NCBI RefSeq assembly: GCF_012847295.1
Contig: NZ_JABBDY010000002.1
Location: 124,001-188,000 of the forward strand
Direction: 5' to 3'
DNA length: 64,000 nt
Origin: Microbacterium sp. MF43
GTDB lineage: Bacteria > Actinomycetota > Actinomycetes > Actinomycetales > Microbacteriaceae
In this document: positions 56,251-64,000 of the stretch, in pieces
How the letters are laid out: the number at the start of each line of letters is the position of its first letter
Position numbering within the stretch: position 1 is the stretch's first letter
The notes under the pieces: generated by a model
Told to the model about the DNA's origin: nothing
The model's input: the letters and a program-made list of their open reading frames with translations, nothing else
Database searches by the model: none
Made by a program: the position numbers and the translations under genes

Positions 56251-56312
56251 GCTCGTCTGTACGAAAACGACGCCCTCTCCGCCGCTGAGCATCGGTTTCG
56301 TACAGACGAAAC
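56251..56312. repeat. palindromic element copy 2, upstream of the endonuclease-domain gene
   Basis: Perfect 13-bp arms CGTCTGTACGAAA (56254-56266) and TTTCGTACAGACG (56296-56308) separated by 29 nt. It lies 70 bp upstream of the gene start. Its counterpart at 55181-55240 has the same order of blocks with more mismatches. Confidence 0.8.
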
Positions 56313-56354
56313 GGTCGTGGGCGTTCAGCAGCCGCAGGGCTGGGGAGGAGCCGC

Positions 56355-56753
56355 TCAGTCGCGGCGCTGGTCGACCTTCTTCTTGATCAGCAGCGGCGGG
56401 AGCAGCCAGGTGGCGAGCGCCGTGACCAGCCACACGACGAGCGTGCCGAGGATCCACGCGAGGGGTCCGTCGATGCCGATCCCGGCGGCGGGGATCACGA
56501 CGGCGATCAGCAGCGCGACGAACGTCGAGAGCAGTCCGATCCCGCCGAGGAACGCGTTGGCGTGACGGCGGGTGATGGTGAACAGCCACGGCGCGAGCAC
56601 GCTCTGCAGCACGGCGAAGATCACGACGGCGAGGAGCACGCCCCACCAGTCGTTCCAGTGCAGGGTGAACCCGGGCACGAGCAGGTCGGCGGCGATGAGC
56701 CCCAGGAACGCGGAGACGAGGAAGATCAGCGCACGGATGACGAGGGTGAGCAC
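56355..56753 (-). CDS. holin-like (phage holin family 4) membrane protein
   Basis: 132 residues with four hydrophobic helices and a basic C-terminus (L-I-K-K-K-V-D-Q-R). It fits the family often called phage holin superfamily IV/YvlD-like, which in bacteria is usually a chromosomal membrane protein, not a phage lysis gene. No phage genes are near. GTG 56753 has TAGCCT six nt upstream. Confidence 0.75.
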   Translation of the reverse strand: MLTLVIRALIFLVSAFLGLIAADLLVPGFTLHWNDWWGVLLAVVIFAVLQSVLAPWLFTITRRHANAFLGGIGLLSTFVALLIAVVIPAAGIGIDGPLAWILGTLVVWLVTALATWLLPPLLIKKKVDQRRD

Positions 56754-56765
56754 GCGCCCAGGCTA
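56754..56765 (-). promoter_or_regulatory. -10 element of a leaderless holin-like transcript
   Basis: TAGCCT (56765-56760), GGGCGC, GTG 56753. Confidence 0.6.
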
Positions 56766-56820
56766 GTCCCCCCAACGCGGCAGAGGACGGATGCCTCGCC
56801 CACCGCGCGCTCAGACCGCG

Positions 56821-57903
56821 TCAGTCCTCGCCGCCGAGGGCCGCGAGCCGGGCTTCCTCGTCAGCCTGGATGGCCGACTCGATGAGGGGCTCGAGCGCGC
56901 CGTCCATGACCTGGTCGAGGTTGTAGGCCTTGTAGCCGGTGCGGTGGTCGGCGATGCGGTTCTCGGGGAAGTTGTACGTGCGGATGCGCTCGGAGCGGTC
57001 CATCCCGCGGATCTGCGATTTGCGGGCGTCGGATGCCGCGGCCTCGAGCTCCTCCTGCTGCTTGGCGAGCAGGCGGGCGCGAAGCACGCGCATGCCGGCC
57101 TCGCGGTTCTGCAGCTGCGACTTCTCGTTCTGCATCGACACGACGATCCCGGTCGGCACGTGCGTGATCCGCACGGCGGAGTCCGTCGTGTTGACCGACT
57201 GACCGCCGGGGCCCGACGAGCGGAAGACGTCGATCTTCAGGTCGTTCGGATCGATGTGGATCTCTTCGGGCTCGTCGACCTCGGGGAAGACGAGCACGCC
57301 CGTGGTCGAGGTGTGGATGCGTCCCTGCGACTCGGTCGCCGGAACGCGCTGCACGCGGTGCACGCCGCCCTCGTACTTGAGGTGCGCCCACACGCCCTGC
57401 GCGGGGTCGGTCGACGACCCCTTGATCGCGACCTGGACGTCCTTGTACCCGCCGAGGTCGGATTCGTTGCGCTCGAGGAGCTCGGTCTTCCACCCCTTGG
57501 ACGCGGCGTACTGCAGGTACATCCGCAGCAGGTCGGCGGCGAACAGCGCCGACTCGGCGCCGCCCTCCCCCTGCTTGATCTCCATGATCACGTCGCGCGC
57601 GTCGTCGGGGTCCCGCGGGATCAGCAGGCGCCGCAGCCGCTCCTGCGCCTCGGCGAGCCCCGCCTCGAGCGAGGGGACCTCTTCGGCGAAGGCGTCGTCC
57701 TCTTTCGCGAGTTCGCGAGCGGCTTCCAGATCATCGGATGCCGCGACCCAGTCCTCGTGCGCCTTGACGATCCTCGACAGCTCGGCGTAGCGCCGGTTGA
57801 CCCGCTTGGCGCGCGCCGCATCGGCGTGCACCGCGGGGTCGGAGAGCTCCTCCTGAACGGCGCGGTGCTCCTCGATCAGCCCTTTGACGGACTCGAACAT
57901 CAC
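56821..57903 (-). CDS. prfA: peptide chain release factor 1
   Basis: 360 residues. It reads UAA and UAG and triggers peptide release. The catalytic G-G-Q lies in [12 protein letters not shown], and the stop-codon recognition segment follows the [16 protein letters not shown] block. PrmC encoded at 51610 methylates the GGQ glutamine. It starts three bases after the rho stop (57907) and is surely cotranscribed. Confidence 0.97.
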   Translation of the reverse strand: MMFESVKGLIEEHRAVQEELSDPAVHADAARAKRVNRRYAELSRIVKAHEDWVAASDDLEAARELAKEDDAFAEEVPSLEAGLAEAQERLRRLLIPRDPDDARDVIMEIKQGEGGAESALFAADLLRMYLQYAASKGWKTELLERNESDLGGYKDVQVAIKGSSTDPAQGVWAHLKYEGGVHRVQRVPATESQGRIHTSTTGVLVFPEVDEPEEIHIDPNDLKIDVFRSSGPGGQSVNTTDSAVRITHVPTGIVVSMQNEKSQLQNREAGMRVLRARLLAKQQEELEAAASDARKSQIRGMDRSERIRTYNFPENRIADHRTGYKAYNLDQVMDGALEPLIESAIQADEEARLAALGGED

Positions 57904-57906
57904 GCG

Positions 57907-59976
57907 TCAGCGGATGCTGTTGTCGTCTGCGTGGCTGCGTCCGCCGCCGTGGCCGGTGGTCGGAGCCGGGATCGACTTCTGCATCTGCACGAGGAACTCG
58001 ACGTTCGACTGGGTCTCCTTGAGCTTGCCGAGCACGACCTCGAGGGCCTGCTGGGGCTCGAGGCCGGCCAGCGCGCGGCGGAGCTTCCAGGTGATCTTGA
58101 CCTCGTCGTTCGACAGGAGCATCTCCTCGCGACGCGTCGACGACGCGTTGACGTCGACGGCCGGGAAGATGCGCTTGTCGGCGAGCTGACGGTTGAGGCG
58201 CAGCTCGCTGTTGCCGGTGCCCTTGAACTCCTCGAAGATGACGTCGTCCATCTTGGACCCGGTCTCGACGAGGGCCGTTGCGAGGATCGTGAGCGATCCG
58301 CCGTTCTCGATGTTGCGCGCGGCGCCGAAGAAGCGCTTCGGCGGGTAGAGCGCCGACGCGTCGACGCCACCGGTGAGCACGCGGCCCGAGGTGGGCGCCG
58401 AGATGTTGTAGGCACGGCCGAGGCGGGTGATCGAGTCGAGCAGCACGACGACGTCGCGGCCCAGCTCGACGAGACGCTTGGCGCGCTCGATGGCGAGCTC
58501 GGCGACCGTCGTGTGGTCCTCGGCGGGACGGTCGAAGGTCGAGGCGATGACCTCGCCCTTGACCGTGCGCTGCATGTCGGTGACCTCTTCGGGGCGCTCG
58601 TCGACGAGCACGACCATGAGGTGGACCTCGGGGTTGTTGGTCGCGATGGCGTTGGCGATCTGCTGCAGCACGATCGTCTTGCCGGCCTTGGGCGGCGCGA
58701 CGATGAGGCCGCGCTGGCCCTTGCCGATCGGCGCCACGAGGTCGATGATGCGCTGCGTCAGCTTCTCGGGAGCCGTCTCGAGGCGCAGGCGCTCCTGCGG
58801 GTAGAGCGGCGTGAGCTTGCCGAACTCGACGCGGGTCGCGGCATCCTCGACCGACAGGCCGTTGATGGCATCGACCTTGACCAGCGCGTTGTACTTCTGG
58901 CGGCTGGACTGCTCGCCCTCGCGGGGCTGCTTGATCGCACCGACGACGGCGTCGCCCTTGCGGAGGTTGTACTTCTTGACCTGGCCGAGCGAGACGTAGA
59001 CGTCGCTCGTGCCGGGCAGGTAGCCCGAGGTGCGCACGAAGGCGTAGTTGTCGAGCACGTCGAGGATGCCCGCGATCGGGATCAGGACGTCGTCCTCGCC
59101 GATCTCGGTCTCGAACTCGTCGCCGGCCTGGTTCGCCCCGCGACGCTTGTTGCGCTGGCGGTTGCGGCCGCCGGGCTGCTGCTCGTCGTCGGCGTCGGCC
59201 GGCGCCTGCTCCTTGGGCGCGTTCTGCGCCGGGCCGCTCTGGCCGCCCTGCGCGTTGGCGTTCGCGTTCGCGTTGCCGTTGCGGTTGCGGCTGCGGCTGC
59301 GCGAGCGGCTGCGGCTGCGCGACGGCGCCTCCTCGCCACCCTCGTTCGCCTGCTCGGCGGAGTCGGAGTCGGATGCCTCGGCAGCCGCCTCGCCCTGGGC
59401 GGGCGCGGACTCCTCGGCGGGAGCGTCGGTCTTGGCTTCAGCCGGAGCGTCGGTGGTGGCCTCGGCGGGGGCCTCGGCGGGCGCCTCGGCCGGAGCGTCG
59501 GTCGTCGCCTCGGCGGCCGCGCCGCCGGCCGCAGCCTCGGCCGTATCGGCGGGAGCCTCGGCGGGCGCCGCGGTCTCGGCAGCGGGCTCGGGCTGGGGGT
59601 CGGTGCTCTTGGCACGGCGCGGGGCCCGCTTGCGCGGCGCCTTCGCAGGCTTCTCGGTGGGCGCCTCGGCCTCAGCGGCGGGGGCCTCAGCGGCGGGGGC
59701 CTCAGCGGCGGGGGCCTCAGCGGCGGGGGCCTCAGTGGCGGGGGCCTCAGTGGCCGGTGCCTCGGCAGCCGGCTGCTCGGCGGCCGGGGCCTCAGCAGCC
59801 TCGGCCTGAGCCGCGGGCGCCTCTTCGGCGGCCGGCTCGTCGGCCGGAGCGGCCTCGGCGGCGGGCGCCTCGGCCTCGACCTGAGTGGTGGTGTCGACGT
59901 TCTCGGCCGTCTCGGGCGCTTCGGCGCGCTCGTCGGCTGCGGCGTCGGCAGCATGGATCTCGGAGATGGACTCCAC
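57907..59976 (-). CDS. rho: transcription termination factor Rho with long Ala/Glu/Pro-rich N-terminal region
   Basis: 689 residues from GTG 59976, with AAGGGAG six nt upstream. The C-terminal ~400 residues are a normal Rho: cold-shock-like RNA-binding domain ([11 protein letters not shown]), Walker A A-P-P-K-A-G-K-T, Walker [11 protein letters not shown] and the Q/R-loop region. About 280 residues precede this: an acidic, Ala/Pro/Glu-rich stretch with A-E-A-P-A repeats, then a basic Arg/Asn/Gly/Gln-rich stretch ([22 protein letters not shown]). No SAP-like Rho-N domain is recognisable at the N-terminus. Basic insertions in actinobacterial Rho add RNA binding. The gene lies between thrB and prfA, a common actinobacterial order. 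Confidence 0.96.
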   Translation of the reverse strand: MESISEIHAADAAADERAEAPETAENVDTTTQVEAEAPAAEAAPADEPAAEEAPAAQAEAAEAPAAEQPAAEAPATEAPATEAPAAEAPAAEAPAAEAPAAEAEAPTEKPAKAPRKRAPRRAKSTDPQPEPAAETAAPAEAPADTAEAAAGGAAAEATTDAPAEAPAEAPAEATTDAPAEAKTDAPAEESAPAQGEAAAEASDSDSAEQANEGGEEAPSRSRSRSRSRSRNRNGNANANANAQGGQSGPAQNAPKEQAPADADDEQQPGGRNRQRNKRRGANQAGDEFETEIGEDDVLIPIAGILDVLDNYAFVRTSGYLPGTSDVYVSLGQVKKYNLRKGDAVVGAIKQPREGEQSSRQKYNALVKVDAINGLSVEDAATRVEFGKLTPLYPQERLRLETAPEKLTQRIIDLVAPIGKGQRGLIVAPPKAGKTIVLQQIANAIATNNPEVHLMVVLVDERPEEVTDMQRTVKGEVIASTFDRPAEDHTTVAELAIERAKRLVELGRDVVVLLDSITRLGRAYNISAPTSGRVLTGGVDASALYPPKRFFGAARNIENGGSLTILATALVETGSKMDDVIFEEFKGTGNSELRLNRQLADKRIFPAVDVNASSTRREEMLLSNDEVKITWKLRRALAGLEPQQALEVVLGKLKETQSNVEFLVQMQKSIPAPTTGHGGGRSHADDNSIR
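59671..59760. repeat. 15-bp tandem repeats inside rho
   Basis: Six consecutive 15-bp units of the type CTCAGCGGCGGGGGC from 59671; the last two carry single-base changes, and the sixth is most diverged. They encode the A-E-A-P-A repeats of the Rho N-terminal region and may vary in copy number between strains. Confidence 0.9.
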
Positions 59977-60156
59977 GAGTTCTCCCTTGTCAAACGAATG
60001 GAATATGCACGTTCGCACGGACACTCTGCTCGGCAGGCGTCTCTCCCCCTGGCGTACTCAAGACCTTCGATCGGCGTGAGTACCGCGATGGTGCTCAGAG
60101 ACCGTCAGCAGGATGGGGGTCGTGCGGGGTTCGCAGAATTGCGACGGAGGCCAGAT
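59977..60156 (-). other. 180-bp intergenic region upstream of rho
   Basis: No gene is visible. The segment follows thrB and would carry the rho promoter and a leader; rho is often self-regulated through its leader in other bacteria, but I see no convincing hairpin or -10 here. Confidence 0.4.
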
Positions 60157-61110
60157 TCACGATGACGTGGAACCCTCCGCGTACTCCCTCACTGTACCAC
60201 CCTTGAAGTCGACGGCGAGCATGAGGGCCTCCCACGGGGTGTCGGTCGCCGAGGCCGCCAGCGCGGCCGCCTCGAGGCGGCGTCCCGGGCCGTCCGCCAG
60301 CACGAGCACGCTCGGTCCGGCCCCCGACACGACGGCCGCGAACCCGGCGGCGCGCAGCGCGCGCACGAGCTTGTCGGTCTCGGGCATGGCGCTCGCGCGG
60401 TAGTTCTGGTGCAGCTTGTCCTCGGTCGCCGCCTGCAGCAGCTCGGGGCTCTGCGTCAGCGCGGCGATGAGGAGCGCCGAGCGCGAGACGTTGAAGACCG
60501 CGTCCTCGCGAGGCACCTGGAGCGGCTGGAGGCTGCGCGCCACCTCGGTCGACATCGTGAACTCCGGCACGAAGACCAGCGGCGACACGCCGCGGTGCAC
60601 GAGGAGCTTCTTGTGCTGCGGTCCGTGCTCGTCGACCCACGCGATCGTCAGCCCGCCGAACAGGGCGGGGGCGACGTTGTCGGGGTGCCCTTCGAGTTCG
60701 GTCGCCAGTCGCAGCAGCGTGTCGGGACCGAGCTCGACATCGCCTTCGAGCAGGCCCTTCGCCGCGAGCAGCCCCGAGACCACGGCCGCACCCGACGAGC
60801 CCAGACCGCGGCCGTGGGGGATGACGTTGCGGGCGTGCAGGCGGAGTCCGGGCATCCGTCGTCCCACCGACTCGTACGCGTACGCGATCGTGCGCACCAC
60901 GAGGTGGGAGGCGTCGCGGGGCACGTCGGCGGCGCCCTCGCCCGAGACCTCGATCTCGAGCTCGCCCTCGGGCAGCGCCGTCACGTCGAGCTCGTCGTAC
61001 ACGCTCAGCGCGAGGCCGAGGGTGTCGAATCCCGGTCCGAGGTTGGCGCTCGTCGCGGGCACGCGCACGGTGACACGGCGTCCCGGGGCCGGGACGACGG
61101 CTGCATTCAC
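60157..61110 (-). CDS. thrB: homoserine kinase
   Basis: 317 residues, GHMP kinase family. It phosphorylates homoserine for threonine synthesis. The ATP loop is [13 protein letters not shown], with [12 protein letters not shown] at the N-terminus and S-G-A-G-P-S-V-L near the end. GTG 61110 overlaps the thrC stop by four bases (GTGA), so the two are translationally coupled. Confidence 0.96.
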   Translation of the reverse strand: MNAAVVPAPGRRVTVRVPATSANLGPGFDTLGLALSVYDELDVTALPEGELEIEVSGEGAADVPRDASHLVVRTIAYAYESVGRRMPGLRLHARNVIPHGRGLGSSGAAVVSGLLAAKGLLEGDVELGPDTLLRLATELEGHPDNVAPALFGGLTIAWVDEHGPQHKKLLVHRGVSPLVFVPEFTMSTEVARSLQPLQVPREDAVFNVSRSALLIAALTQSPELLQAATEDKLHQNYRASAMPETDKLVRALRAAGFAAVVSGAGPSVLVLADGPGRRLEAAALAASATDTPWEALMLAVDFKGGTVREYAEGSTSS

Positions 61111-62195
61111 GCGGTCGCCCCGACGGGGGCGAGTCCGAGGACGGATGCCACCTCCGACGTCGCGGCGTCGACGACGGTCGGCTCGACCTGGCTGCCGTCG
61201 GCGTTGCGCAGGGCCCACTGGGGGTCCTTCAGTCCGTGGCCCGTGACCGTCAGCACGACGCGTGCGCCCTGCGGCACGACGCCGGCCTCGACGCGGTCGA
61301 GCAGACCCGCGACGCTGATGGCCGATGCGGGCTCGACGAAGATGCCGACCTCGCCCGCGAGCAGCTTCTGGGCGGCGAGGATGCGGGTGTCGTCGATCGC
61401 GCCGAAGTAGCCGTCGGTCGCCTGGCGCGCCTCGAGTGCGAGCTCCCACGACGCCGGGTTGCCGATGCGGATCGCGCTGGCCACCGTCTCGGGGTTCTTC
61501 ACGACCTCGCCGCGCACGAGCGGCGCCGAGCCCTCGGCCTGGAATCCGAACATGCGCGGCACGCGGGTCGAGACGCCCGCGTCGGCCTCTTCGCGATAGC
61601 CGCGGGTGTAGGCGGTGTAGTTGCCGGCGTTGCCGACGGGGATGAAGTGGAAGTCGGGGGCGTCGCCGAGCTGCTCGACGACCTCGTAGGCGGCGGTCTT
61701 CTGACCGTCGATGCGGTCGGGGTTGACCGAGTTGACCAGGTGCACCGGGTAGTGCTCGGCGAGCTCGCGCGCGATCTCGAGGCAGTCGTCGAAGTTCCCG
61801 CGGATCTGGATGAGCTGCCCGTTGTGGGCGACGGCCTGGCTGAGCTTGCCCATCGCGATCTTGCCCTCGGGCACGAGCACCGCCGCGGTGATGCCGGCGT
61901 GCGCGGCGTACGCCGCCGCCGAGGCGGAGGTGTTGCCGGTCGACGCGCAGATGACGGCCTTCGCACCGTGCTCGATGGCGCGCGAGACCGCGACGGTCAT
62001 GCCGCGGTCCTTGAACGAGCCGGTCGGGTTCATGCCCTCGAACTTCACCCACACGTCGGTGCCGGTGAGGCGCGACAGCGCCGGGGCGGGAAGGAGCGGC
62101 GTGCCGCCCTCGCCCAGGGTGACGACGGTCGAGGCATCCGTGACGCCCAGACGATCCGCATACTCGCGCAGGACTCCGCGCCAGACGTGTGCCAT
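61107..62195 (-). CDS. thrC: threonine synthase
   Basis: 362 residues. PLP enzyme converting O-phosphohomoserine to threonine. The PLP lysine lies in [22 protein letters not shown] and the phosphate loop G-N-A-G-N-Y-T-A-Y are typical. One base separates its ATG from the hom stop. Confidence 0.96.
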   Translation of the reverse strand: MAHVWRGVLREYADRLGVTDASTVVTLGEGGTPLLPAPALSRLTGTDVWVKFEGMNPTGSFKDRGMTVAVSRAIEHGAKAVICASTGNTSASAAAYAAHAGITAAVLVPEGKIAMGKLSQAVAHNGQLIQIRGNFDDCLEIARELAEHYPVHLVNSVNPDRIDGQKTAAYEVVEQLGDAPDFHFIPVGNAGNYTAYTRGYREEADAGVSTRVPRMFGFQAEGSAPLVRGEVVKNPETVASAIRIGNPASWELALEARQATDGYFGAIDDTRILAAQKLLAGEVGIFVEPASAISVAGLLDRVEAGVVPQGARVVLTVTGHGLKDPQWALRNADGSQVEPTVVDAATSEVASVLGLAPVGATA

Positions 62196-62196
62196 G

Positions 62197-63504
62197 TCAG
62201 TCTCCTTCCACGCGCAGGACCGAGACGACGCGCTCGACGACGCCGCTCGCGGCGAGACGGTCGACCGTCTCGCTGAGGTCCTGCTCCAAAGCCTTGTGTG
62301 TGCCGATCTCCAGACGCGCGGTGCGGGCGTCCTCGCCCGCGACGGTCTGCTCGACGGTCGCGATCGACACGCGCCCGTCGCTGAGGATGCCGGCCACGGT
62401 CGCGAGCACGCCCGGCTGGTCGTCGACCTCGAGCGTGATCTGGTAGCGCGTGGTCACCCGCCCGACCGGCACGATGGGCAGGTTGGCGAGGGTGGATTCG
62501 CCGACGCCGACTCCGCCGGCGATGTGGCGGCGGGCAGCCGACACGACGTCGCCGAGCACGGCGGACGCGGTCTGCACTCCCCCGGCGCCGGCGCCGTAGA
62601 ACATGAGGTTGCCGGCCGCCTCGGCCTGCACGAAGACGGCGTTGTTCGCGCCGTGGACGCTCGCGAGGGGGTGGGCGCGGTCGACGAGAGCCGGGTAGAC
62701 GCGCACCGAGATGGACTCGCCGGTCTCGGCATCCGTCAACCGCTCGCACACCGCGAGGAGCTTGATGACGTACCCGGCGTGGCGGGCGGCGTCCATCATC
62801 GTCTTGTCGATCGCCGTGATGCCCTCGCGGTGGACCGCCTCGAGCGGAACCGTCGTGTGGAAGGCGAGGCTCGCGAGGATCGCCGCCTTCTGCGCGGCGT
62901 CGTAGCCCTCGACGTCGGCGGTCGGGTCGGCCTCGGCGTACCCGAGGCGCTGGGCGTCGGCGAGCACGTCGGCGAACTCGGCGCCCTCGGTGTCCATGCG
63001 GTCGAGGATGTAGTTCGTCGTGCCGTTGACGATGCCCATGATGCGCTGCACGCGGTCGCCGGCGAGCGAGTCGCGCAGCGGGCGGATGATCGGGATCGCG
63101 CCGGCCGCCGCGGCCTCGTAGTAGACCTCGGCGCCCACCTGGTCGGCGGCGTCGAAGATCTCGGGACCGTGGGTCGCGAGGAGCGCCTTGTTGGCGGTGA
63201 CGACGTCGGCGCCCGAGTTGATGGCCTGCAGCAGGTAGGTGCGCGCCGGCTCGATGCCGCCCATGAGCTCGATCACGATGTCGGCGCCCACGATGAGGGC
63301 GTCGGCGTCGGTCGTCAGCAGCTCGCGGGGCAGATCGGTCTCGCGCGGCGCATCGATGTCGCGCACGGCGATGCCGACGAGCTCGAGGTGGGCACCGGCG
63401 CGGTCGGCGAGCTCGTCGGCGTGCTGGCGCAGCAACGCAGCGACCTGAGAGCCGACGGCACCCGCACCCAGCAGTGCGACGCGGAGGCGGCGGTAGTCCG
63501 TCAT
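62197..63504 (-). CDS. hom: homoserine dehydrogenase with ACT domain
   Basis: 435 residues. It reduces aspartate semialdehyde to homoserine with NAD(P)H, the branch point to threonine and methionine. N-terminal [11 protein letters not shown] binds the cofactor; N-G-T-T-N-Y-I-L and [16 protein letters not shown] mark the catalytic part. A C-terminal ACT domain ([15 protein letters not shown]) should give threonine feedback inhibition. Its ATG overlaps the lysA stop by four bases. Confidence 0.97.
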   Translation of the reverse strand: MTDYRRLRVALLGAGAVGSQVAALLRQHADELADRAGAHLELVGIAVRDIDAPRETDLPRELLTTDADALIVGADIVIELMGGIEPARTYLLQAINSGADVVTANKALLATHGPEIFDAADQVGAEVYYEAAAAGAIPIIRPLRDSLAGDRVQRIMGIVNGTTNYILDRMDTEGAEFADVLADAQRLGYAEADPTADVEGYDAAQKAAILASLAFHTTVPLEAVHREGITAIDKTMMDAARHAGYVIKLLAVCERLTDAETGESISVRVYPALVDRAHPLASVHGANNAVFVQAEAAGNLMFYGAGAGGVQTASAVLGDVVSAARRHIAGGVGVGESTLANLPIVPVGRVTTRYQITLEVDDQPGVLATVAGILSDGRVSIATVEQTVAGEDARTARLEIGTHKALEQDLSETVDRLAASGVVERVVSVLRVEGD

Positions 63505-64000
63505 GCGATCCCTTCCGTGGGGTGGCCGAGGCCGGCGTCGCGGGCGAGCAGATCGTCGATCGTCTCGCCGCGCACGATGACGCGGGCCTCTCCCCCGCGC
63601 AGCGCCACGACGGGCGGGCGGGGGACGTAGTTGTAGTTGCTCGCGAGCGAGAAGCAGTAGGCGCCGGTGGCCGGGACGGCGAGCAGGTCGCCGGGGGCGA
63701 CGTCGCCGGGCAGGTATTCGGCGTCGACGACGACGTCACCCGACTCGCAGTGCTTGCCGACCACGCGCACGAGGGCGGGGGCGGCGTCGCTCGTGCGCGA
63801 CGCGATGCGGGCGGAGAACTCCGCGCCGTACAGGGCGGGGCGGGCGTTGTCGCTCATGCCGCCGTCGACGCTGACGTAGAGGCGCTGCGCGCCCTCGCCG
63901 ATCTCGACGGGCTTGGTCGTGCCCACTTCGTAGAGCGTCACGCCGGCGCGGCCGACGATCGCGCGACCCGGCTCGAAGGCGAGGTTGGGGACCGGGATGC
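63501..64000 (-). CDS. lysA: diaminopimelate decarboxylase, N-terminal part missing
   Basis: Partial gene cut by the right edge; the last ~166 residues are visible. It makes lysine from meso-diaminopimelate with PLP. The fragment includes F-E-P-G-R-A-I-V, V-D-G-G-M-S-D-N-A-R-P-A-L-Y, the active-site C-E-S-G-D and the closing Y-N-Y-V-P-R-P-P. The stop overlaps the hom start (ATGA), placing lysA first in the lysA-hom-thrC-thrB operon. Confidence 0.94.
   Translation of the reverse strand, partial: IPVPNLAFEPGRAIVGRAGVTLYEVGTTKPVEIGEGAQRLYVSVDGGMSDNARPALYGAEFSARIASRTSDAAPALVRVVGKHCESGDVVVDAEYLPGDVAPGDLLAVPATGAYCFSLASNYNYVPRPPVVALRGGEARVIVRGETIDDLLARDAGLGHPTEGIA

Noticed and set aside
56355-56753. 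Prophage remnant because of the holin-like gene
   Set aside because: No endolysin, portal, tail or integrase gene lies near; this family is commonly chromosomal.
59671-59760. CRISPR array
   Set aside because: Units are contiguous 15-bp coding repeats without spacers; no cas gene is present.
56791-60165. Very long open frame on the plus strand opposite prfA and rho, with Gly/Leu repeats
   Set aside because: It is the antisense reflection of the Ala/Glu-rich rho sequence and third-position GC bias; prfA and rho have full family motifs on the other strand.

Overview
The window is high-GC actinobacterial chromosome, very probably from Microbacterium or a close relative in Microbacteriaceae. The basis is the strong G/C third-position bias, the gene blocks lysA-hom-thrC-thrB-rho-prfA-prmC-tsaC-wecA-atp and dxr/rip/ispG/proS, the very short epsilon subunit, and the many TANNNT -10 boxes placed 6-7 nt before a start codon (leaderless transcription). 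The genus call is inference; no rRNA gene is present to confirm it. I saw no tRNA, CRISPR array, prophage or insertion sequence, and no gene-free stretch longer than about 200 bases.

Layout. 1-4.6 kb: a Tat-exported PhoX-type phosphatase cut by the left edge, a LOG-family protein and proS. 4.6-11.8 kb: accessory segment. It holds 69-bp direct repeats, an ECF sigma factor with a translationally coupled membrane protein, pyroglutamyl peptidase, an ACC deaminase with a palindrome upstream, and three more exported paralogues of the sigma-linked protein. 11.9-13.9 kb: phosphotransferase-fold kinase and ispG. 14-17.4 kb: LtrA-like membrane protein and a fused anthranilate synthase behind a complete trp attenuator. 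17.4-19 kb: ECF42-type sigma factor and its DGPF-domain partner. 19.1-25.9 kb: site-2 protease, copper-type YcnI pair, stray Mur ligase, dxr and a lipoprotein FKBP isomerase.

26-31 kb is metabolic (PlsC, OsmC, asparaginase, alanine dehydrogenase, amino-acid permease). 31.1-38.7 kb encodes an EccC/EssC-like FtsK ATPase without other type VII genes, a PP2C phosphatase and a heterodimeric ABC exporter. 38.8-42.2 kb has an aldo/keto reductase, two small membrane proteins and YaaA. 42.2-49.2 kb is the eight-gene F1Fo ATP synthase operon on the minus strand, preceded by an AtpI-like gene, wecA, tsaC and prmC. 52.6-55.1 kb carries two cysK copies and cysE on the plus strand. 55.2-56.8 kb carries an endonuclease-domain gene with a copy of one palindromic element at each end, and a holin-like membrane protein. 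56.8-64 kb runs lysA (cut by the right edge), hom, thrC, thrB, rho, prfA on the minus strand: aspartate-family amino acid synthesis followed by transcription and translation termination factors.

Most genes are housekeeping. The points I consider most worth checking are the four-member tandem-cysteine exported family with a shared upstream module, the DNA word GGATGCC that recurs in several coding contexts, the endonuclease-domain gene with its paired palindromes, the leaderless trp attenuator and the orphan EccC-like ATPase.
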